NCBI RefSeq assembly: GCF_900094545.1
Contig: NZ_FMAH01000010.1
Location: 62,001-126,000, forward strand
Direction of reading: 5' to 3'
DNA: 64,000 nt
From: Martinezella miluonensis
GTDB taxonomy: Bacteria > Pseudomonadota > Alphaproteobacteria > Rhizobiales > Rhizobiaceae
Shown: in pieces, positions 52,644 to 62,521 of the stretch
Position numbering within the stretch: position 1 is the first letter of the stretch
Layout of the letters: each line of letters opens with the position of its first letter
The notes under the pieces: generated by a model
What the model saw: the letters and a program-made list of their open reading frames with translations, nothing else
Database searches by the model: none
Told to the model about the DNA's origin: nothing
Program-made: the position numbers and the translations under genes

Positions 52644-53264
52644 ATGTCGGAAAACGAGTTAACAAGCGGTGACTTCACCGAGCAGAACGAACCCTTCACT
52701 CTTTTTGCAGCCTGGCTGCGCGAGGCGGAGACCACTGAACCCAATGATCCGAATGCGGTTGCTCTGGCAACGGTTGATAAGGATGGGTTGCCAAATGTTC
52801 GCATGGTCCTTCTGAAGGGTTTCGATAGCGACGGATTCGTATTCTATACGAATTTCGAAAGCCAGAAAGGCCAAGAAATTCTTTCCCAAAAGAAAGCAGC
52901 CATGTGTTTCCACTGGAAATCGCTACGTCGCCAGGTGCGCCTGCGCGGTCTGGTTGAGGTGGTGACTGACAAGGAGGCGGACGAGTACTACAAGACGAGA
53001 GCTCGCGGCAGCCGAATCGGTGCTTGGGCTTCGAAGCAGTCTCGTCCTCTTGAGGGTCGGTTCGCCTTGGAAAAGGCTGTTGCCGAATATACCGCCCGCT
53101 ATGCCATCGGTGACATTCCGCGCCCGCCTTACTGGTCCGGCTTCCGTATCCGCCCGCTGTCGATCGAATTCTGGCACGACCGCCAGTTCCGTTTGCACGA
53201 CCGTATCGAATTTCGACGTGATGTGCCGGAAGGCGCCTGGCAAAAGGTGCGGATGTATCCGTAA
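52644..53264 (+). CDS. pdxH: Pyridoxamine 5'-phosphate oxidase
   Basis: 206-aa FMN oxidase that makes pyridoxal 5'-phosphate from pyridoxine- or pyridoxamine-phosphate. Family motifs are intact: [58 protein letters not shown], and a C-terminal [26 protein letters not shown]. Length matches the family. It sits beside the DnaJ-class and fabI genes, an order kept in rhizobia. It is convergent with the polysaccharide deacetylase gene 24 bases later. Confidence 0.95.
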   Translation: MSENELTSGDFTEQNEPFTLFAAWLREAETTEPNDPNAVALATVDKDGLPNVRMVLLKGFDSDGFVFYTNFESQKGQEILSQKKAAMCFHWKSLRRQVRLRGLVEVVTDKEADEYYKTRARGSRIGAWASKQSRPLEGRFALEKAVAEYTARYAIGDIPRPPYWSGFRIRPLSIEFWHDRQFRLHDRIEFRRDVPEGAWQKVRMYP

Positions 53265-53288
53265 GATCGGCACCGTCGCCCGGCGGAG

Positions 53289-54347
53289 CTACATCGCCTC
53301 CCGGCGTCCCATCAGCCGCATGGGAATGCCGGAGGCGAGCGCCGAGGCATAGCGTGCCTTCTGATAGTGACCGTTCAGCGACAGCCTCGGCAGCAGGGTG
53401 AGGCCGCCGCCGCTTGCCGCCGTGATCATGCCGGGTCGTGTCGTGACCCCGACCGAGAAGCCGAGTTCGGCAGCAAGCCTGCCCTCTCGCGACGAGACCG
53501 CATCGATCGTCCCATAGGGATAGGCAATCACGGTCGGTCGTTTCGCCGTGATGTCGGCCACATAGTCGGCTGAAAGCGCCATTTCCGCCGCGGACTCCGC
53601 CTCGGGCAGCCGCGCCAGCGCCCGATGGCTCACTGTATGCGCGCCAAGCGAAGCGAGGGGATGGCGGGCGAGGTCCCGCAACTCCGCCCGATCCATGATC
53701 GATGCACGGACGATATCCAGCGGCTCCAGACCGTTCCGTCTGGCGAGATCGTCGATCCGCGCAACGGCCTCGCTCTCGTCATTGCCATGAACGAAAGCCG
53801 CAAAACGGGAAAAGGCAGCCTGCTTCTGACTGTACTTTCCGAGCGGCAGGAATTCCTCGCCGGACCCGAAATCGAATGTCAGCCGATCCAGCCGCTCAAG
53901 AAGTTCGGCCAGCGTTTCCCACCACAGGCTATGGGTCCGTTCCGAAAGACCCTGGGCAACGAAGATTGTGAAGGGTGCATTGTAGCGGGCAAAGATCGGC
54001 AGGGCGTGATCGAGATTGTCGCGGTTGCCGTCATCGAGCGTGAAGGCGACGAATGGCGGCTTGCCATCGGCATTCGCGACCCGCGCCGGCAATGCGTCAA
54101 CAGGGATGAACTCGTAGCCGTCCTTCTTCAGGCGGCCGATCGCCCGGTCGAGAAAATCGGGGGAGACCTCGAGATGCGCGTTGGGTGCGAAGCGTCGGGA
54201 CAGGGTAGGGCGGACATGATGCAGGGTGAATATGGAGCCGATGACGGCGACGTCTCGCATCAGGCCGGCACCCTTAAGAATTGCGGCCGCCTCAAGTCCG
54301 CTGGAGATCAGCCTGCGCTTCAGGCGGACCTTGATGCCCTGTTCCAT
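53289..54347 (-). CDS. Polysaccharide deacetylase family protein
   Basis: 352-aa protein with a NodB-homology carbohydrate esterase 4 domain. The metal and catalytic motifs are seen as VAFTLDDGNRDN (Asp pair) and GAHTVSHRAL (the His-x-x-x-His pair), with AYPYGTIDAV near the end. An N-terminal hydrophobic part (about 20-35) is not a clear signal peptide. Likely substrates are exopolysaccharide, lipid-linked sugar or peptidoglycan N-acetyl groups; no exo or nod genes are nearby, so this is open. Confidence 0.88.
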   Translation of the reverse strand: MEQGIKVRLKRRLISSGLEAAAILKGAGLMRDVAVIGSIFTLHHVRPTLSRRFAPNAHLEVSPDFLDRAIGRLKKDGYEFIPVDALPARVANADGKPPFVAFTLDDGNRDNLDHALPIFARYNAPFTIFVAQGLSERTHSLWWETLAELLERLDRLTFDFGSGEEFLPLGKYSQKQAAFSRFAAFVHGNDESEAVARIDDLARRNGLEPLDIVRASIMDRAELRDLARHPLASLGAHTVSHRALARLPEAESAAEMALSADYVADITAKRPTVIAYPYGTIDAVSSREGRLAAELGFSVGVTTRPGMITAASGGGLTLLPRLSLNGHYQKARYASALASGIPMRLMGRREAM

Positions 54348-54574
54348 GCGGATCGATCCGGTTGACGAATGTCAGGCTTGTAGCCCATCCCCGTTAAACC
54401 TTACTGAATCTTTGCCATAATTTCCAATGCGTTAATAGTTATTTTACCAGGAAAGGCAAAATTGGAGAACTATGGAGGCTGTTGCCTCAATATCGCACTG
54501 ATATCAGGGTTTCTGTCGCAAAATCATACAGGGATTGATGCGGTGTGTTGGCATTCTTTCGGTTGGGGACGAAT

Positions 54575-55897
54575 ATGAAAAGACTTTTGATGGCCCTGTC
54601 TGCGGCCGTCCTGCTGGTGAGCGCCCCTGTGGCGAGCTTCGCCGGCGGCGCCTATTTCATCATGGATGCGAAGACCGGCAATGTGCTGGCTTCCAACAAT
54701 GCGGATAGCCTCAACCATCCGGCATCGTTGACCAAGATGATGACCTTGTATTTGGCCTTCGAGGCTATCCATCGCGGCAAGCTCAGCTGGAACACCCGCA
54801 TACCGGTATCGCGCGCTGCCGCGACCAAGCCCCCGACCAAGCTCGGTCTGAAGGCGGGCGGCACGGTGACCGTTCGCGAAGCCGTCGACGGCATGATTGT
54901 CAAATCCGCCAACGATGCCGCCGCTGCCATGGCGGAAGCGCTCGGCGGCAGCGAAAGCGGCTTTGCCCGGCTGATGACGCAGAAGGCGCGCGAGATCGGC
55001 ATGCGCCGCACTGTCTTCGTGAACGCGTCCGGCCTTCCGAGCATGCAGCAGGTGACGACCGCACGCGATATGTCGACGCTTGCCGTTGCGCTCATCAACA
55101 ACTATCCCCAGGAATACCGGCTCTTCTCGCAGCCGAGCTTCACTTATCGCGGCCAACGCGTTCGCGGCCACAACAACCTCATGTATCGCTATGAAGGCAT
55201 GGACGGCATCAAGACCGGCTACACCAATGCCTCCGGCTTCAACCTCGTCAGCGCCGTGCGTCAGGGCAACCGCCGCGTGATCGGCGTCGTCATGGGTGGC
55301 GCCACCGCACGCGGTCGCGATGCGCTGATGGCCTCTCTGCTGGATCGCTATGTGCCGAAGGCAAGCCCGGCTGCGACACCGCGGCTGCTCGCCAGCGTTG
55401 GCGGCGGCAAGGTGGCAAAGCAGGTCGAAGTGGCGTCTGCATCCGACGATGTTTCCGTCGATGTCGATGCGCAGACCACGGCTACAACGACACCCGCCGC
55501 TACGATACCAGCCACCACCACGATAGCGCGCAAGCGCGTCGAGGCCGCTCCGCTGGCCTTTGCCGCAGCCTCGAACGTCACCGTTCCGATGGACCGTCCC
55601 GCTGCGATGGACCAGATCCTCGTTGCCAACAAGCCGGCCGCGGCCGGCGGTTGGCAGGTGCAGATCGCCGCAACGCCGACCGCACAGGCCGCTAAGGATC
55701 TATTGTCCGAGGCGAAGTCCAGGGCCGGCAATGCGCTCGCCAATGCCTCGCCCTACACGGAAGCCGTCGGCAAGGGTGCCAACACGGTCTATCGTGCCCG
55801 CTTCGTCGGTTTTGCAAGCCGCGACGATGCGAATTCAGCCTGCTCGGCTTTGAAGCGCAAGGATTTCGATTGCATGCTGCTCCCGAACAAGGGCTGA
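54575..55897 (+). CDS. D-alanyl-D-alanine carboxypeptidase with SPOR domain
   Basis: 440-aa penicillin-binding protein (DacC/PBP5-like) that trims stem peptides of peptidoglycan. Signal peptide about 1-23. The catalytic triad motifs are S51-L-T-K54 (SxxK), S111-A-N113 (SxN) and K213-T-G215 (KTG). After a Thr/Ala-rich linker, a C-terminal SPOR-type domain (about 358-440; GGWQVQIAATPTAQAAKDLL and YRARFVGFASRDDANSACSAL) should bind denuded glycan strands at the division site. Start ATG 54575 with GGGGA upstream; the ten residues upstream in frame have no support. A strong terminator follows. Confidence 0.93.
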   Translation: MKRLLMALSAAVLLVSAPVASFAGGAYFIMDAKTGNVLASNNADSLNHPASLTKMMTLYLAFEAIHRGKLSWNTRIPVSRAAATKPPTKLGLKAGGTVTVREAVDGMIVKSANDAAAAMAEALGGSESGFARLMTQKAREIGMRRTVFVNASGLPSMQQVTTARDMSTLAVALINNYPQEYRLFSQPSFTYRGQRVRGHNNLMYRYEGMDGIKTGYTNASGFNLVSAVRQGNRRVIGVVMGGATARGRDALMASLLDRYVPKASPAATPRLLASVGGGKVAKQVEVASASDDVSVDVDAQTTATTTPAATIPATTTIARKRVEAAPLAFAAASNVTVPMDRPAAMDQILVANKPAAAGGWQVQIAATPTAQAAKDLLSEAKSRAGNALANASPYTEAVGKGANTVYRARFVGFASRDDANSACSALKRKDFDCMLLPNKG

Positions 55898-55921
55898 GCA
55901 TAGAGCATATTGGATAAATGA

Positions 55922-55958
55922 GAGCCGGCGGGGCAAAACTCCGCCGGCTCGACTTTTT
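55922..55958 (+). terminator. Intrinsic terminator after the carboxypeptidase gene
   Basis: GAGCCGGCGG (55922-55931) pairs with CCGCCGGCTC (55941-55950), then GACTTTTTT. Perfect 10-bp stem with a 9-base loop. Confidence 0.9.
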
Positions 55959-56005
55959 TGTCGGAATCGTTCATCAATGCCAGGAACATAAAGGGAACGA
56001 CGCCG

Positions 56006-56314
56006 ATGTTGAAAGATCTGATGCAGCAATTTGAAGTGGCTTCGGCAAGTTATGCCGCCGACAACGGCCTGGAACGCGACGACGACTGGTTCGTCCTGAA
56101 ACTCCAGGAGGAGATGGGCGAACTGATCCAGATCTGGAACAGGGTGACCGGTCGTGGGCGCCGCAAGGGCATGAGCGAAGCGGAACTGGCGACGGCCCTG
56201 GCGGACGAGACCGCCGATGTGCTCGGCCATATCCTGCTCTTTGCGCACCGCAACGGCCTTGATCTGGCCGCTGCCGTCGAGCGCAAATGGTATTTCCGGC
56301 CTCGTAAGGACTGA
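56006..56314 (+). CDS. MazG-like nucleotide pyrophosphohydrolase
   Basis: 102-aa all-alpha NTP-PPase-superfamily protein of the MazG-like type. The expected metal-binding pattern E-x-x-E followed later by E-x-x-D is seen as LQEEMGELIQIWNRV and LADETADVLGHILLFA. It would hydrolyse non-canonical or damaged nucleoside triphosphates to monophosphates; the substrate is unknown. Start ATG 56006 with AAAGGGAA upstream (a TTG at 55958 is in frame but overlaps the preceding terminator). It is convergent with tldD. Confidence 0.85.
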   Translation: MLKDLMQQFEVASASYAADNGLERDDDWFVLKLQEEMGELIQIWNRVTGRGRRKGMSEAELATALADETADVLGHILLFAHRNGLDLAAAVERKWYFRPRKD

Positions 56315-56326
56315 TGGCGGGGCGCC

Positions 56327-57742
56327 TTAAGCCTTGGTGCCGCCCACTGTGACCTGATCCATCCGCAGATGCGGCTGGCCCACGCCGACGGGCACCCATT
56401 GGCCGGCCTTGCCGCAATTGCCGATGCCGGTATCGAGCTTCATGTCGTTGCCGATCATCGAAACCCGCTTCATGGCCTCAGGCCCGTTGCCGATCAGCAT
56501 GGCGCCCTTGATCGGAGCGCCGATCTTGCCGTTCTCGATAAGATAGGCCTCGGTGCAGCCGAAGACGAACTTGCCGGACGTTATGTCAACCTGGCCGCCG
56601 CCGAAGGAGACGGCATAGATGCCCTTCTTCACCGAGGCGATGATTTCCTCCGGTGTCTTGTCGCCGCCGAGCATATAGGTGTTGGTCATGCGCGGCATCG
56701 GCGTGTGAGCATATCCCTGGCGGCGGCCGTTGCCGGTCGCCTTCATGCCCATCAGCCGTGCGTTCTGCCGATCCTGCATATAGCCGACCAGCTTGCCGTT
56801 TTCTATCAGCACGTTATAGGCCGAAGGCGTGCCTTCATCGTCCACCGTGATGGAGCCACGGCGGTTCTCGATCGTCCCGTCATCGACGACGGTCACGCCG
56901 GGCGCGGCAACCATCTGGCCAAGCAAGCCCGCGAAGGCCGAGGTCTTCTTGCGGTTGAAATCGCCTTCCAGCCCGTGCCCGACGGCCTCGTGCAGCATGA
57001 CGCCCGGCCAGCCGGAGCCAAGTACGACGTCCGTCGTGCCGGCCGGCGCATCGATCGCTTCGAGGTTGACAAGTGCCTGCCGCAGGGCCTCATCTGCGCC
57101 GCGATGCCAATTGTCCTGCGTGACGAAATCGCCGAAACCGATGCGGCCGCCCGTGCCGAAGGAACCTGCTTCCTGGCGGTCGCCGTCGCCCACGACGACT
57201 GAGATGTTGATTCGCGTCATCGGACGGATATCGCGGACGCGATGGCCATCGGCGCGAAGGATATCGACCACCTGCCAGCTTGCGGCGATGGACGCCGTCA
57301 CCTGCCGCACCTTGTCGTCCTTGTTGCGCAGATAGCTGTCGATCTGCTGGAGTAGCTTTGCCTTTTCCTCGAAGGTCGGGGCACCGATCGGGTTTCCGTC
57401 GCCGTAGAGCACCTTGTTGGTGCGCTGGGGCGCAGCCGCATAGGAGCCGGCATAGCCCGAGGTAACGGCGCGCACGGCGTCGGCGGCGCGTTTCAGTGCT
57501 GCTTCTGAAAGATCGCCCGCATGGGCGTAGCCCACTGCTTCACCCGCCACGGCGCGAAGACCAAAGCCCTGCTCGGTATTAAAGCTTCCGCCCTTCATCC
57601 GGCCGTTGTCGAAGGTCAGCGATTCGGCCTGGACATGCTCGACGAAGAGCTCGCCGTCGTCGGCACCCGAAAGCGCTTCAGCCACGATGGCCCGAAGCTT
57701 CGCTTCGTCGGCGTCGAAAAGGGTAAGGAGATCGGTGTTCAT
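56327..57742 (-). CDS. tldD: Metalloprotease TldD
   Basis: 471-aa subunit of the TldD/TldE protease, which removes leader peptides of some ribosomal peptides (microcin-type) and takes part in CcdA antitoxin turnover in other bacteria. The metal-binding HEAVGHGLEGDFNRK (H251, E252, H255/H256 region) is present and marks the catalytic TldD rather than TldE. Length is typical (about 470). The partner TldE is not in the window. It lies 63 bases downstream of the IalB-type gene on the same strand. Confidence 0.93.
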   Translation of the reverse strand: MNTDLLTLFDADEAKLRAIVAEALSGADDGELFVEHVQAESLTFDNGRMKGGSFNTEQGFGLRAVAGEAVGYAHAGDLSEAALKRAADAVRAVTSGYAGSYAAAPQRTNKVLYGDGNPIGAPTFEEKAKLLQQIDSYLRNKDDKVRQVTASIAASWQVVDILRADGHRVRDIRPMTRINISVVVGDGDRQEAGSFGTGGRIGFGDFVTQDNWHRGADEALRQALVNLEAIDAPAGTTDVVLGSGWPGVMLHEAVGHGLEGDFNRKKTSAFAGLLGQMVAAPGVTVVDDGTIENRRGSITVDDEGTPSAYNVLIENGKLVGYMQDRQNARLMGMKATGNGRRQGYAHTPMPRMTNTYMLGGDKTPEEIIASVKKGIYAVSFGGGQVDITSGKFVFGCTEAYLIENGKIGAPIKGAMLIGNGPEAMKRVSMIGNDMKLDTGIGNCGKAGQWVPVGVGQPHLRMDQVTVGGTKA

Positions 57743-57805
57743 GGGTCAATTGCTCCGTTCAGAGCGGATGTAGGCTTCGCACTGCGCAAGAGCAAGCCCA
57801 TCCGG

Positions 57806-58420
57806 TCAGGGAAGGGAGTCGTAACCCTCGGCGAAGCCCTTCAGATCAACAGGAATGCCGATGCCTTCTTCCGGCGACTGGAAGACGATGAAGGTCGCCG
57901 TGGCGCCGCTGCGCAGCGTCTTCAACAGCTCATCTTCAAGCACGACTTCAGCATAGCAGCCATCGGAGAAGCAACGGACGAAATAGGCGCGGCCGATATC
58001 CTTGCCGTCGATGTTGAGGCCGAGGCCGTTCGGCAGGAGCACGCCGAGCGGCGCAAGCACGCGCAGGATCTTGGACTTGCGGTCGGCGGTCTTCAGGACA
58101 ACGACGGAAAGGCCGATTTCCGGACGATCCTCGGCGATGACGTTCTGCATCAGCGCGCATTGCTCGGTCGAGGCGCCTGCCGGCTTGTCGCAGACGACGG
58201 ACCATGCGCCGTGGCTCGAACGCACCGTGCCCGGCGGCTGCGGAACCTGGCTGGTGGGAACCTGTTGCGTATGAGGCTGCGGCTGGCCCTGTTGCTGGGG
58301 CTGTAGCTGCTGCGCCGGCGGCTGCGTCTGCTGTGCTTGTTGCGCCCATGCGGGCGCCGCAACTGCGGCAACGACGCTGCCGGTAACAAGCCAAAGCCGG
58401 GCGAGGGAACGAAAACCCAT
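57806..58420 (-). CDS. Invasion associated locus B (IalB) family protein
   Basis: 204-aa exported protein: signal peptide about 1-26 (MGFRSLARLWLVTGSVVAAV, cleavage at PAWA-Q), a Gln/Pro-rich low-complexity linker at about 27-63, and the IalB domain with WSVVCDKPAG, CALMQNVIAEDRPEIGLSVVV, RVLAPLGVLLPNGLGLNIDGKD and RCFSDGCYAEVVL (two conserved Cys pairs). Bartonella IalB helps erythrocyte invasion, but family members in free-living alphaproteobacteria have unknown roles. It is divergent from the cytochrome oxidase operon, an order conserved in rhizobia. Confidence 0.9.
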   Translation of the reverse strand: MGFRSLARLWLVTGSVVAAVAAPAWAQQAQQTQPPAQQLQPQQQGQPQPHTQQVPTSQVPQPPGTVRSSHGAWSVVCDKPAGASTEQCALMQNVIAEDRPEIGLSVVVLKTADRKSKILRVLAPLGVLLPNGLGLNIDGKDIGRAYFVRCFSDGCYAEVVLEDELLKTLRSGATATFIVFQSPEEGIGIPVDLKGFAEGYDSLP

Positions 58421-58754
58421 GGAAACCTCTAGATTCGAATCAGTGCCGCTATTGTTGAAGCCCAGGCCGGCAAATGAAAAGCCCCGGTGCTGGATTCCAA
58501 TCGACTACGGCGGAAATACGACATCTACTCCATTTTGTCCGGGTGGCGCCATGGACCGCGATGCAATTTTTCGTATGATGATGAAATGCTTGCCATGTTC
58601 GGTCGGCGGAGGAGCAACTTCGCGCAAAAATGCCGCACTAACAAATGTCTTGAGTTGTTGCGGAGTACCCCAAACTGTGGTTTGAAGCGCAATGGATTGT
58701 AGGGATACTGCGTTTGAGGAAGATCTGGGATCAAACGCTGGAGGGAGAGACATC
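58421..58754. other. Divergent promoter region of ialB-type and ctaC genes
   Basis: 334 bases with no gene seen. A CAAAC-TGTG-GTTTG inverted repeat occurs around 58669-58682. I recognise no FNR/FixK (TTGAT-N4-ATCAA) site. Confidence 0.35.
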
Positions 58755-59645
58755 GTGATTAAGAGAGCTTACGCGGCTCTGTCGGCTCTGATCTGTCTGC
58801 TTTTTGCGACAGGCAGCTATGCCGATCAGCCGAGACCTTGGGAAATCGGTATGCAGCAGGCGGCAACCGGCAATATGCATCAAATCCGTTGGTTTGAGGC
58901 ATACACGCTTTGGTTTATCATTCCGATCACGCTGCTTGTCCTCGTTCTCCTCGTGGTCGTCATGGTGAAGTTCCAGGCCTCCAAGAACCCGGTACCGTCC
59001 AAGACGAGCCATAACACGCTGATCGAGGTTATCTGGACGATTGGCCCCGTTCTCATCCTGCTGTTTCTGGCAATTCCTTCCTTCAATCTTCTCACCGACC
59101 AGCTGACCTTTCCGCAGCAGACCGACGTGACCGTCAAGGCGACTGCGACGCAATGGCAGTGGAACTATGAATATGAGAACAGCGGCGTTGCGCCGCTCGC
59201 TTTCGATTCTTTCATGCTGAAGGAGCAGGATCGCACCACGGCTGGCAAGGAAGATAAGTCGAAATATCCTCGGCTCCTCGCTGTCGATAACGAGATGGTC
59301 GTGCCCGTCGGCAAGAATGTCCGCGTTCTCGTCACGGCTGCGCCGGCTGACGTCATCCATTCCTTCGCCGTGCCGTCCTTCGGTGTCAGGATCGACGCCA
59401 TTCCCGGTCGTTTGAATGAGACCTGGTTTAAGGCTGACCGCGAAGGCCTGTTCTATGGGCAATGTTCCGAGCTCTGCGGCAAGGATCACTCTTTCATGCC
59501 GATCGCAATTCGCGTTGTCTCAGACGATCAGTACAAGCAGTGGCTTGCTTCCGCTGCAACCGATCTGAACAAAGCGAATAAGGCTCTAATGGCCGCTGTC
59601 GACCAACCGGCAACCGTCAAGGTCGCCGAAAACACGGCCAAGTAA
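58755..59645 (+). CDS. ctaC: Cytochrome c oxidase subunit II (aa3 type)
   Basis: 296-aa membrane-bound subunit carrying the CuA centre that accepts electrons from cytochrome c. Signal-like N-terminus (1-23), two membrane helices (about 50-72, 92-112), and a periplasmic cupredoxin domain with the CuA ligands H202, C237, E239, C241, H245 and M248 in [12 protein letters not shown]. The WQWNYEYE segment is the electron-entry region. Start: GTG at 58755 with GGGAG seven bases upstream; the 21 residues upstream in frame are without support. It opens the ctaCDBFGE cluster. Confidence 0.96.
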   Translation: MIKRAYAALSALICLLFATGSYADQPRPWEIGMQQAATGNMHQIRWFEAYTLWFIIPITLLVLVLLVVVMVKFQASKNPVPSKTSHNTLIEVIWTIGPVLILLFLAIPSFNLLTDQLTFPQQTDVTVKATATQWQWNYEYENSGVAPLAFDSFMLKEQDRTTAGKEDKSKYPRLLAVDNEMVVPVGKNVRVLVTAAPADVIHSFAVPSFGVRIDAIPGRLNETWFKADREGLFYGQCSELCGKDHSFMPIAIRVVSDDQYKQWLASAATDLNKANKALMAAVDQPATVKVAENTAK

Positions 59646-59662
59646 GAGGAGGGGTAGGAACA

Positions 59663-61357
59663 ATGTCTGGATCAAAGGCACACGACGATCACTCGCACAG
59701 TCTTCAAGACGCCCATGCGCATGATGATCACCACGCCCACAAGCAGACCTTCGCCGAGCGTTGGCTGTTTTCGACGAATCACAAGGACATCGGCACGCTC
59801 TATCTGATCTTCGCGATCTTCGCGGGCGTCATCGGATTCCTCCTGTCCGTCGCCATCCGCATGGAGCTGCAGGAACCCGGCATTCAGATCTTCAGCGGTC
59901 TGGCGTCGATGGTCTACGGCTATTCGGGCGATGCTGCCATCGATGGCGGCAAGCAGATGTACAACGTCTTCGTCACCGCTCACGCGCTGATCATGATCTT
60001 CTTCATGGTCATGCCGGCTATGATCGGCGGCTTCGCCAACTGGATGGTGCCGATCATGATCGGTGCGCCTGACATGGCCTTCCCGCGCCTGAACAACATC
60101 TCCTTCTGGCTCCTCGTCCCGGCCTTCCTGCTGCTGCTCCTCTCGATGTTCGTCGAAGGGCCTGCGGGCGCTTACGGCGCGGGCGGCGGCTGGACGATGT
60201 ATGTGCCCTTGTCGGGTACCGTCGGCCACCCGGGTCCGGCGATCGATCTGGTCATCTTCGCGCTGCACATCGCGGGTGCCTCCTCGATCCTCGGTGCGAT
60301 CAACTTCATCACCACGATCCTGAACATGCGCGCTCCGGGCATGACGCTGCACAAGATGCCGCTGTTTGCCTGGTCGGTTCTGATCACCGCATTCCTGCTG
60401 CTCCTGTCGCTGCCGGTTCTTGCCGGCGCCATCACCATGGTGCTGACGGACCGCAACTTCGGCACGACCTTCTTCGCGCCGGAAGGCGGCGGCGATCCGC
60501 TGCTCTACCAGCACCTGTTCTGGTTCTTCGGCCATCCGGAAGTCTACATTCTGATCTTGCCCGGCTTCGGCATGATCAGCCACATCATCTCGACCTTCTC
60601 GCGCAAGCCGATCTTCGGCTACCTGGGCATGGCCTACGCCATGGTCGCGATCGGTGCCGTCGGCTTCGTCGTCTGGGCTCACCACATGTATGTGACGGGC
60701 CTCTCGCTCGATACGCAGCGCTACTTCGTCTTCGCGACGATGGTTATCGCCGTCCCGACGGGTGTGAAAATCTTTTCATGGATCGCGACGATGTGGGGCG
60801 GCTCCATCGAGTTCCGCACGCCGATGATCTGGGCGCTCGGCTTCATCTTCCTGTTCACGCTTGGCGGCGTCACCGGCGTTCAGCTCGCCAATGCCGGTCT
60901 CGACCGTGAATTGCATGCGACCTACTTCGTGGTGGCACACTTCCACTACGTACTGTCGCTCGGCGCCGTCTTTGCGATCTTCGCCGCCTGGTACTACTGG
61001 TTCCCGAAGATGACCGGCTACATGTACAATGAGCGGATCGGCAACTGGCACTTCTGGATCACCTTCATCGGTGTGAACATGGTGTTCTTCCCGCAGCACT
61101 TCCTGGGTCGTGCGGGTATGCCGCGCCGCTATATCGACTATCCGGATGCCTATGCCGGATGGAACTTCGTGTCCTCCATCGGCTCCTATGTCGCAGCCGT
61201 AGGTCTTTGCTTCTTCTTCTGGGGCGTTATAGATGCCTTCGCAAAGAAGCGCGTTGCAGGCAACAATCCCTGGGGCGAGGGCGCAACCACGCTCGAATGG
61301 CAGCTTTCGTCGCCGCCACCGCATCACCAGTGGGAAGAGCTGCCGCGCATCAAGTAG
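59663..61357 (+). CDS. ctaD: Cytochrome c oxidase subunit I (aa3 type)
   Basis: 564-aa catalytic subunit with 12 membrane helices, low-spin heme a and the heme a3-CuB site. It begins with an unusual His/Asp-rich tail ([20 protein letters not shown], possibly a metal-holding segment) before the family start [19 protein letters not shown]. The CuB/tyrosine region is [22 protein letters not shown], and HHMYVTGL and [16 protein letters not shown] are present. Start ATG 59663 with GAGGAGGGGTAGG upstream. Second gene of the cta cluster, 17 bases after ctaC. Confidence 0.97.
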   Translation: MSGSKAHDDHSHSLQDAHAHDDHHAHKQTFAERWLFSTNHKDIGTLYLIFAIFAGVIGFLLSVAIRMELQEPGIQIFSGLASMVYGYSGDAAIDGGKQMYNVFVTAHALIMIFFMVMPAMIGGFANWMVPIMIGAPDMAFPRLNNISFWLLVPAFLLLLLSMFVEGPAGAYGAGGGWTMYVPLSGTVGHPGPAIDLVIFALHIAGASSILGAINFITTILNMRAPGMTLHKMPLFAWSVLITAFLLLLSLPVLAGAITMVLTDRNFGTTFFAPEGGGDPLLYQHLFWFFGHPEVYILILPGFGMISHIISTFSRKPIFGYLGMAYAMVAIGAVGFVVWAHHMYVTGLSLDTQRYFVFATMVIAVPTGVKIFSWIATMWGGSIEFRTPMIWALGFIFLFTLGGVTGVQLANAGLDRELHATYFVVAHFHYVLSLGAVFAIFAAWYYWFPKMTGYMYNERIGNWHFWITFIGVNMVFFPQHFLGRAGMPRRYIDYPDAYAGWNFVSSIGSYVAAVGLCFFFWGVIDAFAKKRVAGNNPWGEGATTLEWQLSSPPPHHQWEELPRIK

Positions 61358-61365
61358 CCTGTTTC

Positions 61366-61390
61366 CGGACGCCGTGATAAGCGGCGTCCG
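61366..61390 (+). promoter_or_regulatory. Intercistronic hairpin between ctaD and ctaB
   Basis: Perfect 9-bp stem CGGACGCCG / CGGCGTCCG with a 7-base loop, 8 bases after the ctaD stop and 25 bases before the ctaB start. Without a T-run it is more likely to act in mRNA stability or differential expression than as a full terminator. Confidence 0.5.
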
Positions 61391-61415
61391 TCTCAACTGA
61401 ATAATTGGAAAAAGA

Positions 61416-62375
61416 ATGACGGTCGTCGACAATCACGAAGCACTCGCAAAACAAGCCGAAAGCGGCCTGTCGGAAGCGAGCGCGCGCGATTATTTCGAGC
61501 TTTTGAAGCCGCGCGTGATGTCGCTGGTCGTCTTCACCGCCTTCACCGGTCTCGTGCTGGCCCCCGGCCATATCAATCCGGTTCTCGGCTTCATCGCCAT
61601 CCTCTGCATTGCTGTCGGAGCCGGCGCATCCGGCGCGTTGAATATGTGGTACGATGCCGATATCGACGCGGTCATGAGCCGTACGGCACGCCGGCCGATC
61701 CCCTCGGGTCGCATCAGCCCGTCCGAAGCTCTGGCGTTCGGCCTGGTGCTGTCAGGCTTCTCGGTGACGATCCTCGGCCTTGCCATCAATTGGCTGTCCG
61801 CTGGCATCCTCGCTTTCACCATTTTCTTCTATGCCGTCGTCTACACGATGTGGCTGAAGCGCTCGACGCCGCAGAATATCGTCATCGGCGGTGCCGCCGG
61901 CGCCTTTCCGCCCGTTATCGGCTGGGCTTGCGTGACGGGCAGCGTCACGGTCGAGAGCATCGTTCTCTTCCTGATCATTTTCCTCTGGACCCCGGCACAT
62001 TTCTGGGCGCTCGCCTTGTTCAAGATGGGCGACTACGAGGCCGTCGGCGTGCCGATGCTGCCGAACGTCGCCGGTATCCCGTCGACCAAGAACCAGATCG
62101 TCGTCTACGCCGTTCTGACCGCGATCATCGGCGTTGTGCCCACCTTCATGGGCTTTGCAAGCCTGGGTTACGGCATTGTAGCCGCAATTCTTGGCGTGAT
62201 CTTCATACACTGTTCCATCGCCGTCTGGCGCATGGCCGATGGCGACGTAAAGATGGTGCCGGCAAAGAAGCTCTTCGGCTTTTCCATCTTTTATCTCTTT
62301 GCGATCTTTTCCGCGCTGCTGATCGACCGGCTTGCCGCTGTGTTGATGTCGAGCGGCGCAGGAGGCTGGCTATGA
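61416..62375 (+). CDS. ctaB: Protoheme IX farnesyltransferase (heme o synthase)
   Basis: 319-aa UbiA-superfamily membrane enzyme that attaches farnesyl to heme b, giving heme o for the oxidase. The first Asp-rich motif is [23 protein letters not shown], and the substrate-binding [24 protein letters not shown] and [18 protein letters not shown] opening are typical. Nine or so helices. Start ATG 61416 in GGAAAAAGA context. Its stop overlaps the next small gene by 4 bases (ATGA), so translation is coupled. Confidence 0.95.
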   Translation: MTVVDNHEALAKQAESGLSEASARDYFELLKPRVMSLVVFTAFTGLVLAPGHINPVLGFIAILCIAVGAGASGALNMWYDADIDAVMSRTARRPIPSGRISPSEALAFGLVLSGFSVTILGLAINWLSAGILAFTIFFYAVVYTMWLKRSTPQNIVIGGAAGAFPPVIGWACVTGSVTVESIVLFLIIFLWTPAHFWALALFKMGDYEAVGVPMLPNVAGIPSTKNQIVVYAVLTAIIGVVPTFMGFASLGYGIVAAILGVIFIHCSIAVWRMADGDVKMVPAKKLFGFSIFYLFAIFSALLIDRLAAVLMSSGAGGWL

Positions 62376-62512
62376 TCGAGCTTGTCAAGCTGACGGAAGC
62401 GCAGAAGAAATCGCGGCGCGGGCGCAACATAGCGCTCGGCCTGGTATTGGCCGGCCTGGTGATCCTGTTCTACGCGATCACCATCATCAAGGTCGGTTCC
62501 GGACACGTTTGA
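62372..62512 (+). CDS. Small cytochrome oxidase-associated membrane protein (CoxF/CtaF-type)
   Basis: 46-aa protein encoded between ctaB and ctaG. It has a charged N-terminus ([14 protein letters not shown]) and one membrane helix ([22 protein letters not shown]), a plan typical of the tiny CoxF-like proteins in alphaproteobacterial cta operons, thought to help oxidase assembly. Start ATG 62372 overlaps the ctaB stop (ATGA) and GGAGG lies just upstream. Its stop at 62512 is followed at once by the ctaG ribosome binding site, so it is under the same transcript. Confidence 0.8.
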   Translation: MIELVKLTEAQKKSRRGRNIALGLVLAGLVILFYAITIIKVGSGHV

Positions 62513-62521
62513 GGAGGCGTG

